From a virus: a stretch of 21,104 nt of DNA. A program made the position numbers and the translations under genes. Of this stretch, positions 6,786 to 15,206 are shown piece after piece. The stretch is taken from the IMG/VR virus record IMGVR_UViG_3300027996_003090, positions 1-21,104 of that record. One strand, written 5' to 3'. Position 1 is the first letter of the stretch, and each line of letters opens with the position of its first letter. The notes below the pieces were generated by a model, which had not been told where the DNA came from, did no database searches, and worked only from the letters and a program-made list of their open reading frames with translations.

Positions 6786-9325
6786 TACGCCAGCCTCCGG
6801 TTATCTCTGTTCAAGTCAAGTATGATATTGCCAAACGATTCTTCATTTATTGATAGTGTTGTAGATACCTGTATTGGTGCATTCTGGTTTTGAAGTATTT
6901 GACCAAGCATTGTCTGTGTTATCTGACTGTCAGCACCTAGGGCGTTTTGCTGATCCTTGTTCAAAACAACCTCGCCCGATGTGAGGCGCGCAGGAAACGA
7001 ATCATTGGGAAAGCCCTGCGGAATAACACCGCCACCAGCAAAGGCTCGTCCAAAACCGCCCGTTATCACATCTTCCAAAGTAACACCTTGGAAGCCACCG
7101 CCACCACCACCACTGATTCCTAATTTACCTCTGATTTGTTTCACAAGCTCACCAATAAAATCAGCTGCACCTATAATTAATCCCTTGATAAATTCATTAG
7201 GTGCTGCGACAAAGGTGTCATAGATATCTTGAAATGTTTGTTCGATCTTTTCAACGTCCAATATTACTTCGCCAAACAATTGACTAAAGATTCTTTCAAA
7301 CAATCTTTTGGTAAGATCAGCAGTGATCTGAATTGATTTTACCGTAGATAATACTATCCCCTTTACCAATGCCCCAGCAATGGCAGGTATATGCTCTATT
7401 ATAGAGTCAGTTATAGCAGGCATTGCTGCAACTATTGAATCCACAATTTGTGGCATATTCTCTGAAAGCCCTGATATGAACTGTTCGAAAGCCTCCGGAT
7501 CACTTGCCAGCTCACCGAAAGCTTCAATGAATTTTCCAGCTCCCTCACTCCATATCGAAGCTACTGCACCGGCAGTGCCGAACAGTGTCTTTTTAGCACC
7601 CTCTTCTTGAATGCCTTGAAGCTTTTTCTCGGCTTTTTCCTTTTCAATTTGAAGTTCATCAAATTGTTTCATATCATTCTTTGATTTTGCCAAAGCCTGC
7701 TTTTTTTCTATATCGCCTATCTCGTCCAATGTTGCTCTGGTTTGCTGTGTTCCTTGCACAAGTACGCCTGCAATTGTTGTGGCTACTGAAAGCAATGCCT
7801 GTGAACCTTGAGTTTTGAAGCTTTCCCAAAATGTGTCAAATCTGGCATCGACAGATACATCCAGATCTGTTGCTATTTTATCTGGGATAGCTTCAAGTCC
7901 GTCTTTAAGGTTTTCTACTTCATTTTTACTATCGGTTGCATTGTCCCCAACGCCCTTTAAGGCATCTTCTGTTTTCTCAAGACCTTTGTTGAACTCATCT
8001 ATAGCGGCAACACCTTTTTGAATGGAACCTGCTATGAACCCGCTTTCGATAGTTTCAGACGCAGTTCGATATGCATTTTCCATGATATCGACTTCGCTTC
8101 TCATTTCGGCGAACTGATTCGATACCTCAATGCCTCGTTTTGTGACACCCTGAAGTACCTCATTTGAGACAATGCCTATTGCATTCAAGCCCTCGGCAGT
8201 CGCAACAGATGCCTTTGAAATAAGTTCAAGAGGCTTGAGGAGTGCAACTCCAATGCTTGCACCAGTTGCCTTTATCCTAAGAGCGAGAAGGTCAAGATTT
8301 CTTATAAACACTTCTATAAATGATCCAGCAGCAACAATTGCAGTGCCTATCAGTGCAGCCTTTCCTGCCATTATTATAAATGCCTTGGTAGGTATTGCCA
8401 GTGCAATGCCCAATGTCTTGAGTGCAACTGTCAATTTGCTGATCTGATTGATTGACGCAACAAATGCTATACTACCGAGCACGCCTGCAAAGTATGCAAA
8501 GTCTTCTGCCAGATCCCTTACATTCACAGTTTCTATGGCCTTGCGCATTCTGACAAATACTTTTTCGATCTCAACTGCCATGGATACAATTTTAGTACCA
8601 AACTTACCTACATCACCGATCAGTTTGCCTATGAATTTGGAAAGATCTTTAATTGATTTTATGACTACAGGATTCTTTGTTATGAAAAATCCCAACTCCT
8701 CAAGCAGATCACCCCAGGTATTTGAAAGTTGCTGAACAGCCCCTGAATATGTGTTGACCTTCGCAGCAGCCGCGCCTCCAAACTGGGTTTGAAGCTTTTC
8801 AAGAACGTTGGCAAAATCCTTTGATGTGTCGCCTGTTTTCTTTATAACTATGCCATACCGACTTAATGAAGATATGTTTCCTGCTGCAGCCTTTCCCAAC
8901 AATAATGAAGCTGTTGTCAGATCAACACCAATTGCTGCACTAAGATCAACCGCAGCTGCAGTTGCATCCTTTAAAGCCTCGTTTGACAACTGTCCCATTG
9001 ATTGGATCAAAGCTGCATTCTGAAGAATTGCTTCATCGCCAACGGTAGTGACCTTTTGAATCGATGATGCGAATTCCTGAAAATCCTTTGAAGCCTGTTC
9101 GGTAAACTGTCCTGACAATTTCAAAGATGTATCCAAGGAATTGACGGCATCTTCTTGGATTGAAGCCGCTTGAGTAACCGTTTTCAGGGTGTTTATGACG
9201 CCCTTGGCTGCAAAGAATCCTGCAGCAAGTGCTCCAAGCGCCTTCAGGGAAGTGCCCAGGCTTGACAGTGATTTTTCCGCCTGCCTGGTATCTGCACCTA
9301 CCTTTATTGTCGTCTTTGCAACCAT
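6785..9325 (-). CDS. Tape measure protein
   Basis: This 846-residue protein sets tail length and is ejected during DNA delivery. It is Ala/Gly/Lys rich and mostly helical. There is a hydrophobic stretch at 29-46 and a long hydrophobic block at about 275-345 (FAYFAGVLGSIAFVAS, AALIGTAIVAAGSFIEVF), which are candidate membrane-interacting segments. Residues 535-572 form a charged coiled coil. A Gly6 run lies at 739-744. The C-terminus has the FPARLTSGEVVLNKDQ motif common in tape measures. At about 1.5 angstroms per residue the tail would be near 127 nm. It follows the frameshifted chaperone gene, the canonical order, and its GAGGTGA ribosome binding site overlaps the chaperone stop. No lysozyme or peptidase domain is visible. 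Confidence 0.93.
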   Translation of the reverse strand: MVAKTTIKVGADTRQAEKSLSSLGTSLKALGALAAGFFAAKGVINTLKTVTQAASIQEDAVNSLDTSLKLSGQFTEQASKDFQEFASSIQKVTTVGDEAILQNAALIQSMGQLSNEALKDATAAAVDLSAAIGVDLTTASLLLGKAAAGNISSLSRYGIVIKKTGDTSKDFANVLEKLQTQFGGAAAAKVNTYSGAVQQLSNTWGDLLEELGFFITKNPVVIKSIKDLSKFIGKLIGDVGKFGTKIVSMAVEIEKVFVRMRKAIETVNVRDLAEDFAYFAGVLGSIAFVASINQISKLTVALKTLGIALAIPTKAFIIMAGKAALIGTAIVAAGSFIEVFIRNLDLLALRIKATGASIGVALLKPLELISKASVATAEGLNAIGIVSNEVLQGVTKRGIEVSNQFAEMRSEVDIMENAYRTASETIESGFIAGSIQKGVAAIDEFNKGLEKTEDALKGVGDNATDSKNEVENLKDGLEAIPDKIATDLDVSVDARFDTFWESFKTQGSQALLSVATTIAGVLVQGTQQTRATLDEIGDIEKKQALAKSKNDMKQFDELQIEKEKAEKKLQGIQEEGAKKTLFGTAGAVASIWSEGAGKFIEAFGELASDPEAFEQFISGLSENMPQIVDSIVAAMPAITDSIIEHIPAIAGALVKGIVLSTVKSIQITADLTKRLFERIFSQLFGEVILDVEKIEQTFQDIYDTFVAAPNEFIKGLIIGAADFIGELVKQIRGKLGISGGGGGGFQGVTLEDVITGGFGRAFAGGGVIPQGFPNDSFPARLTSGEVVLNKDQQNALGADSQITQTMLGQILQNQNAPIQVSTTLSINEESFGNIILDLNRDNRRLA

Positions 9326-9328
9326 ATG

Positions 9329-9897
9329 TCACCTCTTTTTTGCTTGCTTTTTTGCATCCTCAACTTTGATTTCATCAAGAGTTGAATCAATCACTACAAA
9401 AATATCTGATTTCAGATATGGAAGGTCATCAAATGAACTGTGAAACCCTATGCCATTCAATCGCTTTCGCTGGATATATTCTTGAACGAATGACGTAAAT
9501 TCATGCTCGTTTGTATCCTTCCATGCAATTGCTCTTGTAGCCCGTCTGGCAAGCTCAACTACTTTTTTCCGGTATTGCCACCGATACCGAGCAGGGAAGC
9601 AGTTGCACAATCCATTTGCACTTTCTGACAATCCATATCTTCATCAAGTTCATCAAAGGTCTTGTATGTCTTGTGGCCTCTTGTAAGATTGACTTCCTTG
9701 TAATGTTTGATCGATGCCTTCAATAGCTTTATTACTACTTCAGGTTTCTTGAAAGCATTTTCTGCAGCTTTTTTATTGCCTGCAAGATCCATTACATTGA
9801 TACCAATTTGATCCAACATCTCCAGACGTTCAATATTCTTTGCCACGTTCATTGTCACGTGACCATCGAAACCCTTAAATGTAAGCTTTAAATCCAT
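9329..9897 (-). CDS. Tail assembly chaperone fusion (G-T type) made by -1 frameshifting
   Basis: This predicted 189-residue product reads 112 codons of the short chaperone frame, slips back one base on A_AAA_AAG, and continues for 77 codons as VVELARRATR to KKQAKKR. In lambda-like phages the equivalent gpGT fusion binds the tape measure and recruits tail tube subunits, and the ratio of short to fused product matters for tail assembly. The downstream frame has no good start or ribosome binding site of its own; its open stretch reaches 9631 but overlaps coding sequence of the first frame by 73 bases, as expected for a -1 extension. The C-terminal part is charged and helical. It stops 3 bases before the tape measure ATG. 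The frameshift is inferred from sequence, but the context is textbook. Confidence 0.85.
9559..9897 (-). CDS. Tail assembly chaperone, short (G-type) product
   Basis: This 112-residue protein ends at TAG directly after the slippery AAA AAG codons. It is small, partly helical and acidic near the C-terminus (TFDELDEDMD). By position, between tail tube and tape measure genes, it corresponds to lambda gpG-type chaperones. I place the start at the ATG giving MDLKLTFKGF, which has CAGGGA ten bases upstream, rather than at an in-frame TTG at 9927 that would add ten residues and has no clear ribosome binding site. It is the majority product; the fused longer form shares its N-terminus. There is little sequence conservation in this family, so the call rests on synteny, size and the frameshift signal. 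Confidence 0.83.
   Translation of the reverse strand: MDLKLTFKGFDGHVTMNVAKNIERLEMLDQIGINVMDLAGNKKAAENAFKKPEVVIKLLKASIKHYKEVNLTRGHKTYKTFDELDEDMDCQKVQMDCATASLLGIGGNTGKK
9562..9568 (-). promoter_or_regulatory. -1 programmed ribosomal frameshift site, A_AAA_AAG
   Basis: On the coding strand the zero-frame codons are GGA AAA AAG TAG, so the heptamer A AAA AAG fits the X_XXY_YYZ rule and is among the most efficient slippery sequences in bacteria. The zero-frame stop follows immediately, and the -1 frame stays open to the tape measure gene. A weak imperfect stem (CTTG.CC pairing with GG....CAAG, about 9530-9552) lies downstream and might stimulate slippage. No strong pseudoknot is evident by eye. 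Confidence 0.88.
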
Positions 9898-9930
9898 TTT
9901 TTTTATTCCCTGTAATTTAGTGTGCAAAAA

Positions 9931-11454
9931 CTATACAAAACTTAGATACATCTCGCCTAGTCCATTTGAAACGAATGGCTGAACTTCAGCTGTAACCCTT
10001 GCTATACCATCTTCATCGACGACTTCGATGTTGGTTATTTTTGCAGAAAATGTTGCCAGACAACCTGATTTTCCAGCGTCCCAGTTGGTACCATCAGCCT
10101 TCGTGCCAAAAATATAAGCAAACCGTACCGTGTCATTACGACGATACCTTGCAAAATTCTGAACACAATATTGTGGGATGATTGCAGTGAAGCCTATTGT
10201 TATCTCACGGGCTGTTATCAATGATCCTGATTGGCCTGATGCTGCACAAATATCATTTATGCTCGCCTTGGTTCCATTGATTGAAACATTGATTGTAGAG
10301 GGGTTTATGCAATCTATGTCACTTGATGAATCACCGAAAAGAACCTCTTGATTTTTCGCAGTGAGCGGGCTGGAATTATCGAAAGAAGGAGTATGAGGAG
10401 CTCCAAAGTCAAGCTCTGAATCACCATCATATGTCAGTGATCCAGTATCATCGGCGGCAACACTGAATCCAAGCTTCGTTCCAATCGTATTTGCTGCATT
10501 TGTTCCTGTATTCCAAAGAATGGAAAGCAATGAGCCATCGCTTGCAATTGTAAATTTGCCAGCACTTGCACCTTTGGAGTTGTAGGTAACTGTAAATGTA
10601 TCGGTTGACGCGGAGGTGTTGATTCCAGTCTGAAGTGCCAATGCGAGCTCTTCAGGATCTTGATACACTTTCGCTTCAACGCTTGCTGCAAATGTTGCGG
10701 GCCCAGTTTCAGTTATGTCAATATAACGTGTTGACGCTGTGATATCGATTGGATTGTTGAAAAAATTGATACCCTCAAGAGAAAAAGAACCATTAACTAG
10801 TTGACCTGCATCACCGGTAATATAACATCCAAGAACTCTTGCACCTGATATTGCTTGATGAAGACCACCATTCCCCCAATACATATGAGCGGAAAGGGTG
10901 TCGTGTCCAGTGTCAGTTGGGATGTAGGTGATCGCTTTTCCCAAATCTACGCCTGTTCCAGGTGCAGTTGCCAGATCGAAGCCCAAGGTCAAATCATCAG
11001 TTGATACTGATTCAATGGGCCTTATCGATCTTCCGTTTGTTCCGTCCTTTAGAAGGAGCGCCTGGCCTCTTTGAAAATTGACACCCTCACCAGAATCAAC
11101 CTTGATGATTGATACTGTCGATGAAGCAACAGTATCGTATTCAGTTGAGGCAACATCTTCAGAACCAAAAAGAGATTTATACAGCGGGCCTGCTTCAGGT
11201 GCAACCCCTTCAGTCTCAGAATGCTTTAAATATGAACTGAACGAAAGCGATGGCGCTGAAATGCCAGGTATCGGCTCGCCTACTCCAATGCTCCCAGTCA
11301 ATTCTGCATTGTCTAGAGATTCCTTGTTTTCAGTCAGCGATACATCATCCTGCAATTTTGTATAATCAGTATTTGCAGCAGGATCGATCAGCGTACCCTC
11401 TGTTGTTTCCGCTTTTATTCCAAGGATTGAATTTCTTGTCGTTATGTTTGTCAT
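9931..11454 (-). CDS. Major tail (tube) protein with inserted beta domain
   Basis: This 507-residue protein is likely the tail tube subunit that stacks in rings from neck to tip. The N-terminus TTRNSILGIKAETTEGT is typical of major tail proteins: a short 'K.E.T.GT' strand followed by the Asp/Glu/Ser-rich loop DDVSLTENKESLDNAEL. Residues 404-507 carry closing strands (SLITAREITIGFTA, ARVTAEVQPFVS). Residues about 243-355 form a distinct domain (TFTVTYNSKGASAGKFTI, WNTGTNAANTIGTKLGF) seen as a module in other phage structural proteins and probably facing outward. The protein is longer than the simple 150-250-residue tube proteins because of this insert and the N-terminal half. It sits between the tail terminator and chaperone genes. 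AAGGGG precedes the ATG. Confidence 0.83.
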   Translation of the reverse strand: MTNITTRNSILGIKAETTEGTLIDPAANTDYTKLQDDVSLTENKESLDNAELTGSIGVGEPIPGISAPSLSFSSYLKHSETEGVAPEAGPLYKSLFGSEDVASTEYDTVASSTVSIIKVDSGEGVNFQRGQALLLKDGTNGRSIRPIESVSTDDLTLGFDLATAPGTGVDLGKAITYIPTDTGHDTLSAHMYWGNGGLHQAISGARVLGCYITGDAGQLVNGSFSLEGINFFNNPIDITASTRYIDITETGPATFAASVEAKVYQDPEELALALQTGINTSASTDTFTVTYNSKGASAGKFTIASDGSLLSILWNTGTNAANTIGTKLGFSVAADDTGSLTYDGDSELDFGAPHTPSFDNSSPLTAKNQEVLFGDSSSDIDCINPSTINVSINGTKASINDICAASGQSGSLITAREITIGFTAIIPQYCVQNFARYRRNDTVRFAYIFGTKADGTNWDAGKSGCLATFSAKITNIEVVDEDGIARVTAEVQPFVSNGLGEMYLSFV

Positions 11455-11466
11455 TTTTGTAACCCC

Positions 11467-11913
11467 TTATTCAAAATATTCAGCAGAAATAGCTGATACA
11501 ATGGTTATTACCTTTCGATCATCTTCAATATACTCTATGCCTTGATCGGTGACATATCTCGCTCGAATCACCTGAACACCATTCAGAACACTTATTTTTT
11601 GCAATTCTTTCCAAACCAGAAAAGCATCTTCATAAAGCGCCTTTTCCTGCGTGGCCCTTTCGATTGGATCAGTTTCATGGGCTGTATATAAATTACTCAG
11701 AGTAAGATTATATGCCCTGTCAATCGTAAGTTGAACACCATCAAGATATCTCTCTGTGTTCTCACCACCTGCGATCCCTAGGGAATATCCCTTTTCAAGC
11801 CTGATTAAATCATTGTCGCCTATCTCATATGCATCAGCAAGCCTGTGATAAGCAGTCAACTTGCTTTCAATGAGCGTTATCAGACCATCATATACCAAAG
11901 ATCCATTTGACAT
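11467..11913 (-). CDS. Putative tail terminator / neck protein
   Basis: This 148-residue protein has an N-terminal helix (DGLITLIESKLT), a central segment with 'YSLGIAGGENTERYLDGVQLTIDRAY', helices around residues 80-110 and closing strands with VQVIRARYVTD and RKVITIVSAISAEYFE. The helix-strand-helix-strand order and size fit tail terminator proteins (lambda gpU or HK97-type), which cap the tail tube and dock it to the head. Its place between the connector protein and the tail tube gene supports this. The start overlaps the upstream stop as TAATG with AGGT just before it. The fold assignment is by pattern and position only. Confidence 0.6.
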   Translation of the reverse strand: MSNGSLVYDGLITLIESKLTAYHRLADAYEIGDNDLIRLEKGYSLGIAGGENTERYLDGVQLTIDRAYNLTLSNLYTAHETDPIERATQEKALYEDAFLVWKELQKISVLNGVQVIRARYVTDQGIEYIEDDRKVITIVSAISAEYFE

Positions 11914-12734
11914 TATCGACCTACTCTCATCATTGCTGGTGTTTTCTCAGACCTATCATAGTTCCCATTTAGGTTCTGGTCTATACCCCAGTCGCCACTA
12001 TTCATTGATTCAGTGTAATACTTCCTTGCATCGGCACGGTCTTCTGCATATGAAATTCCGAGACCTGCGAATATTATTTCAGCCGTTTTATGCACGCATG
12101 GTATTTCATAGCGCTTTGAATCAAGGATTTGATCTTTTGACAAAATCATGTTTCGACTTTTCAAATCGGTGATGATTGCATCACTTGCAGACACCTCCTG
12201 AGTAGTCCAGTCGGCTTTGCCTGCTTTGAACCGTGTCATGATTGATGAATTATTGAACAGCGGGTATTGTGAAAACAAGGCATTGTCATCACAGAATCGA
12301 TTTCCAATATAGTTGATTACAAGTGCAGAATCGCTTGATGCATCGTATCCAAAACGCATCCAATAAACACTATATACCTTGGTATCTGCGAGCTCTGTTA
12401 TATCAGAAGAATCGTCTTCTTGATCCCAGCCCTCGTCCTTGTCAACTGTAAAATTGATATTGCCTGAAACCTCGAGAGTATTTGTGCCTTTAGTATAATC
12501 AATTATATCTGCAACAGACACCCATGCGTTGTTGTACCAAATATCAATTGTCAGTGTCCCAGCCTGATCGTTTGCCGTCTCGATTTCAAAAAACTTGTGA
12601 TTGAAAGGAAAAAACGAGCTCACATAAAGATATGTTTTGCAATCCCATGCTCCAGTCGCAGTGAATGGATTTGACCATGGGATAGTGCGGTCTATGATTG
12701 TGCCTGCATCATCTATAAAATATCTGTCAAACAT
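11913..12734 (-). CDS. Head-tail connector protein with an N-terminal beta-sandwich domain
   Basis: This 273-residue protein has two parts. Residues about 1-148 are beta-rich and aromatic (GTLTIDIWYNNAWVSVADII, VYWMRFGYD) and look like a beta-sandwich virion domain. Residues about 170-245 are helical: ASDAIITDLKSRNMILSKDQ, then IPCVHKTAEIIFAGLG and EDRADARKYYTESMN. That pattern of helices with a conserved-looking A..i...l..lg region matches gp6-like head-tail adaptors that sit under the portal. The C-terminus is DQNLNGNYDRSEK, Asn/Asp rich and possibly a flexible or ion-binding tail. The gene starts the neck module. Most adaptors are only 90-120 residues, so the added N-terminal domain is unusual. 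A fibre or decoration role for the beta domain is inferred. Confidence 0.6.
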   Translation of the reverse strand: MFDRYFIDDAGTIIDRTIPWSNPFTATGAWDCKTYLYVSSFFPFNHKFFEIETANDQAGTLTIDIWYNNAWVSVADIIDYTKGTNTLEVSGNINFTVDKDEGWDQEDDSSDITELADTKVYSVYWMRFGYDASSDSALVINYIGNRFCDDNALFSQYPLFNNSSIMTRFKAGKADWTTQEVSASDAIITDLKSRNMILSKDQILDSKRYEIPCVHKTAEIIFAGLGISYAEDRADARKYYTESMNSGDWGIDQNLNGNYDRSEKTPAMMRVGR

Positions 12735-12746
12735 TTTAACCAGCCT

Positions 12747-14099
12747 TTAATATTTGGTTTGAATTGTTGCAGTCACCGTTGCAACGCCCTCGGTCACTAC
12801 ATGCTTGAGCCTTACAAACTGATAAAATATCCCGCTCTTGTTCAAAAAGCCAGTTGATGCACCTGAAACTGTGAAAGTATCCGATGTATCATGATATTTA
12901 ATATCATCTTGTGATGCCTGCACTGTAATAGTACCAGCAAGAGTGCTTTCAACAGCAAGTGTATGAACACCTGTTCCAGTATCAGTCAGATTTACAGCCG
13001 TGCCACCTTGTGTTGCTGATAATTGAATTGTATTTGCATCAATAATTTTTACAAAATAATCTGTTGCAAGGCTCAAGCCAGCGGGTAGAGTGTCCGTTGT
13101 TGTACCTCTTACCAAGAGCCCTTCCAAAAAACCATGGCTTTCGATAGCAATATAATCTGTTGCTATAAAAACATTTTCATCAACTCCTTCAGTAGTCTCA
13201 GCTGATGTTATGCTTCCTGCACCGCTGTCGTCTGCATTTTTTAATGCAGGATTTGTTGCTGCACCAGTGCTTGCATGTGTCATAATCATAGTACCATCGG
13301 CTGCAGTGTCATCGGTTGCTATCAATGCACTGAATCCTGTCAGACCATCAAAAACAAGTTCTGCTGAAGCCGCGAATTGAACCGCTGTAAGACCTGCCGA
13401 ACCATTGACCTGACTTTTTCTTGCTGAAGGGATAGCTGTCCATATTGCACCTGTAGGCTCTGCTCCAAGTACTGACCCTTGTGTTTCTGTAGTCAAGGTA
13501 AAGCCTGTATCACCATCGACTGCATCGGTTAGGGCTTCAATATCCACATTTGTCACCGTGCAAATATCGTCTGTACTTGAAGCAGTGAACTTTGAATCAG
13601 CATGAATTGCTGTTTCAAGTTTGCCAGCTATAACTGAAGCTGTATCATCTGCAGCTATAGTTGTTATTTCGACTGATCTAGTTGCGCCGTGAGAAGGTTC
13701 CGAGGTGCCGCTGTTATCTACATCAATCCAAAATCCGACGCTTCCTGCCGTATCCTGCAATACAAAATAAGTGCCATCAAGCGAGCCTGAAATATCTGCA
13801 ATAGCAGTTATGTCTGTTACTTCTGCTATGCCTGCCTTTGACAGAGCGCAACCCCAGGCGTCCCCACCTGTATCATACATCACTATATAGTCGCCGTGCG
13901 TTGCTGCAGAAGTAGCTGGAAACGTCAAGGTAGATACCTCTACAACTCCAGTATCAAATGTTTTTGATGTATAAGATCCTGTATCGTCAACCCATGATGC
14001 ATAAAGGCTATATCCGAGATAACCATAAAGGTTGTAAGATTCTGAATAATTTGTACCTCCAGTCGGCACAATACTTATATCTCGTTCTGAAACACCCAT
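12747..14099 (-). CDS. Multi-domain beta-rich virion structural protein
   Basis: This 450-residue protein is dominated by Thr, Ala, Asp, Gly and Ser, with no enzyme motif. Two related segments appear: HGDYIVMYDTGGDAWGCAL at 68-86 and DGTYFVLQDTAGSVGFWIDV at 108-127. The second leads into TTIAADDTASVIAGKLETAI, a module I have seen in many phage structural proteins. Residues 318-382 hold another common virion module (ESHGFLEGLLVRGTTTDTLP, then DYFVKIIDANTIQLS and LTDTGTGVHT). Residues 385-450 form a last beta domain (AGTITVQASQDDIKYHDTSD, YQFVRLKHVVTEGVATVTAT). AAGGAG precedes the ATG. The gene is 32 bases below the 357-residue virion protein and 12 above the connector gene. A capsid or neck fibre is the most likely role; the target is unknown. 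Confidence 0.6.
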   Translation of the reverse strand: MGVSERDISIVPTGGTNYSESYNLYGYLGYSLYASWVDDTGSYTSKTFDTGVVEVSTLTFPATSAATHGDYIVMYDTGGDAWGCALSKAGIAEVTDITAIADISGSLDGTYFVLQDTAGSVGFWIDVDNSGTSEPSHGATRSVEITTIAADDTASVIAGKLETAIHADSKFTASSTDDICTVTNVDIEALTDAVDGDTGFTLTTETQGSVLGAEPTGAIWTAIPSARKSQVNGSAGLTAVQFAASAELVFDGLTGFSALIATDDTAADGTMIMTHASTGAATNPALKNADDSGAGSITSAETTEGVDENVFIATDYIAIESHGFLEGLLVRGTTTDTLPAGLSLATDYFVKIIDANTIQLSATQGGTAVNLTDTGTGVHTLAVESTLAGTITVQASQDDIKYHDTSDTFTVSGASTGFLNKSGIFYQFVRLKHVVTEGVATVTATIQTKY

Positions 14100-14132
14100 T
14101 AGGTAACTCCTTTTTATTTTTAAAACTTAAAT

Positions 14133-15206
14133 TCAGTGTTCATACCACCAGAAATCAACGTCCATGTATCCAGCTTGAACTGCCTTTTTTACCAGTTTGA
14201 ATAAATATATGGTATTTTGATCGCCAACTATTTCATGGTTGAGACCTGGAGCAACGCCTGTTGCATTTTTTCCAGAACCCATTTTTGAAGCCCAAATTTG
14301 AGTGCCATCGGTTGTTACCGTCGGCCCTGCATATGCGACAAGCTCGGCAGTATTGGGACTATCACCTCGATTATTGACAGTAGTTACCTGAGTTCCGTTT
14401 ACACTGACTGTACCATCTCTAAAAATATATGCTTCAAACTCAACATTGGCATATAACGATACTTTTGCATGTATACGGGTATCTGTATCGGGCGTTATAA
14501 ACATGAAATAAACTGTTTCATCAGCACCACCAACAAAATCTACAAAATTCTTATAGAAATAATGATTTCCTTCATGCACTTCATGATGATCTGGATCAAG
14601 GACTACTGGGCCATTGAATTCTGAATCCAACTCTATATTTCTGTAAAGCCCGCCTTTGCCTTTGCCTGTTATTACAGCCTTGACAAGTCTTGAATCGTCC
14701 TCGCCTGAAATATTATCTTCAATCCTATGGCTTGATGCAAGTGCATTGCCTTTTTTTATCACTGCATGAAGTCTAAATTCTGTTTGTGCTATACCACCAT
14801 TTGTATATGTTATTCGCATATATTGCATTGACGGTTGTATGCTGAATGTTTTGCCAGTGCTTGCAGGTATTGTATAAGTGTCCTCAGTATCCCAGAAGAT
14901 GCTTTCAACACCATTTACAGAGTGACCTTGTTCGATAACAAGACCATCTATTGCACTTGCCTGATCGGCATAAACAGTTACAAAAATAATGCTTGCCTGC
15001 AATACGTCTGTTGCCGTGCCTGGGAAAACTTCATCGATTCCCAAAGGCTCATGGCTTGTATTGTTTTCATCAATCACACCATTGATGCTTATATCAACGC
15101 CATCACTTGCGAAAGGGGTTACCTTCAGCTGATTGTTGATCGATTCAATGTTATGAATCTTTCCAGTATGGTCTACATATAGAGTGTTTGGATCAAGACT
15201 AGACAT
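14133..15206 (-). CDS. Two-domain beta-rich virion structural protein
   Basis: This protein has 357 residues. Residues about 55-150 form one beta domain (ASIIFVTVYADQ, YTIPASTGKTFSIQPSMQYM, RITYTNGGIAQTEFRLHAVI). Residues about 175-357 form another (DETVYFMFITPDTDTRIHAK, EFEAYIFRDGTVSVNGT, GPTVTTDGTQ, YMDVDFWWYEH). From memory, both patterns recur in phage virion proteins of several lineages, often next to each other and sometimes as separate genes. The start lies inside the end of the 735-residue gene, with an 8-base overlap and GAGGTGG upstream, so translation is probably coupled and the products may form one assembly. Position between capsid and neck favours a head-associated decoration or fibre. 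No catalytic residues are recognisable. Confidence 0.6.
   Translation of the reverse strand: MSSLDPNTLYVDHTGKIHNIESINNQLKVTPFASDGVDISINGVIDENNTSHEPLGIDEVFPGTATDVLQASIIFVTVYADQASAIDGLVIEQGHSVNGVESIFWDTEDTYTIPASTGKTFSIQPSMQYMRITYTNGGIAQTEFRLHAVIKKGNALASSHRIEDNISGEDDSRLVKAVITGKGKGGLYRNIELDSEFNGPVVLDPDHHEVHEGNHYFYKNFVDFVGGADETVYFMFITPDTDTRIHAKVSLYANVEFEAYIFRDGTVSVNGTQVTTVNNRGDSPNTAELVAYAGPTVTTDGTQIWASKMGSGKNATGVAPGLNHEIVGDQNTIYLFKLVKKAVQAGYMDVDFWWYEH

Noticed and set aside
6957-9443. Series of plus-strand reading frames and one 99-residue minus-strand frame across the tape measure gene
   Set aside because: They mirror the other frames of a long Ala/Ser/Gly-rich gene, have no ribosome binding sites and show no recognisable protein.
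9569-9631. Independent start for the second chaperone frame near 9631
   Set aside because: No good ribosome binding site, and it lies inside the first frame; the -1 slip at A_AAA_AAG explains the downstream frame better.
9898-9927. TTG start giving ten extra residues on the tail chaperone
   Set aside because: No convincing ribosome binding site before the TTG, while the ATG at 9897 has CAGGGA at suitable distance and starts the conserved-looking part.
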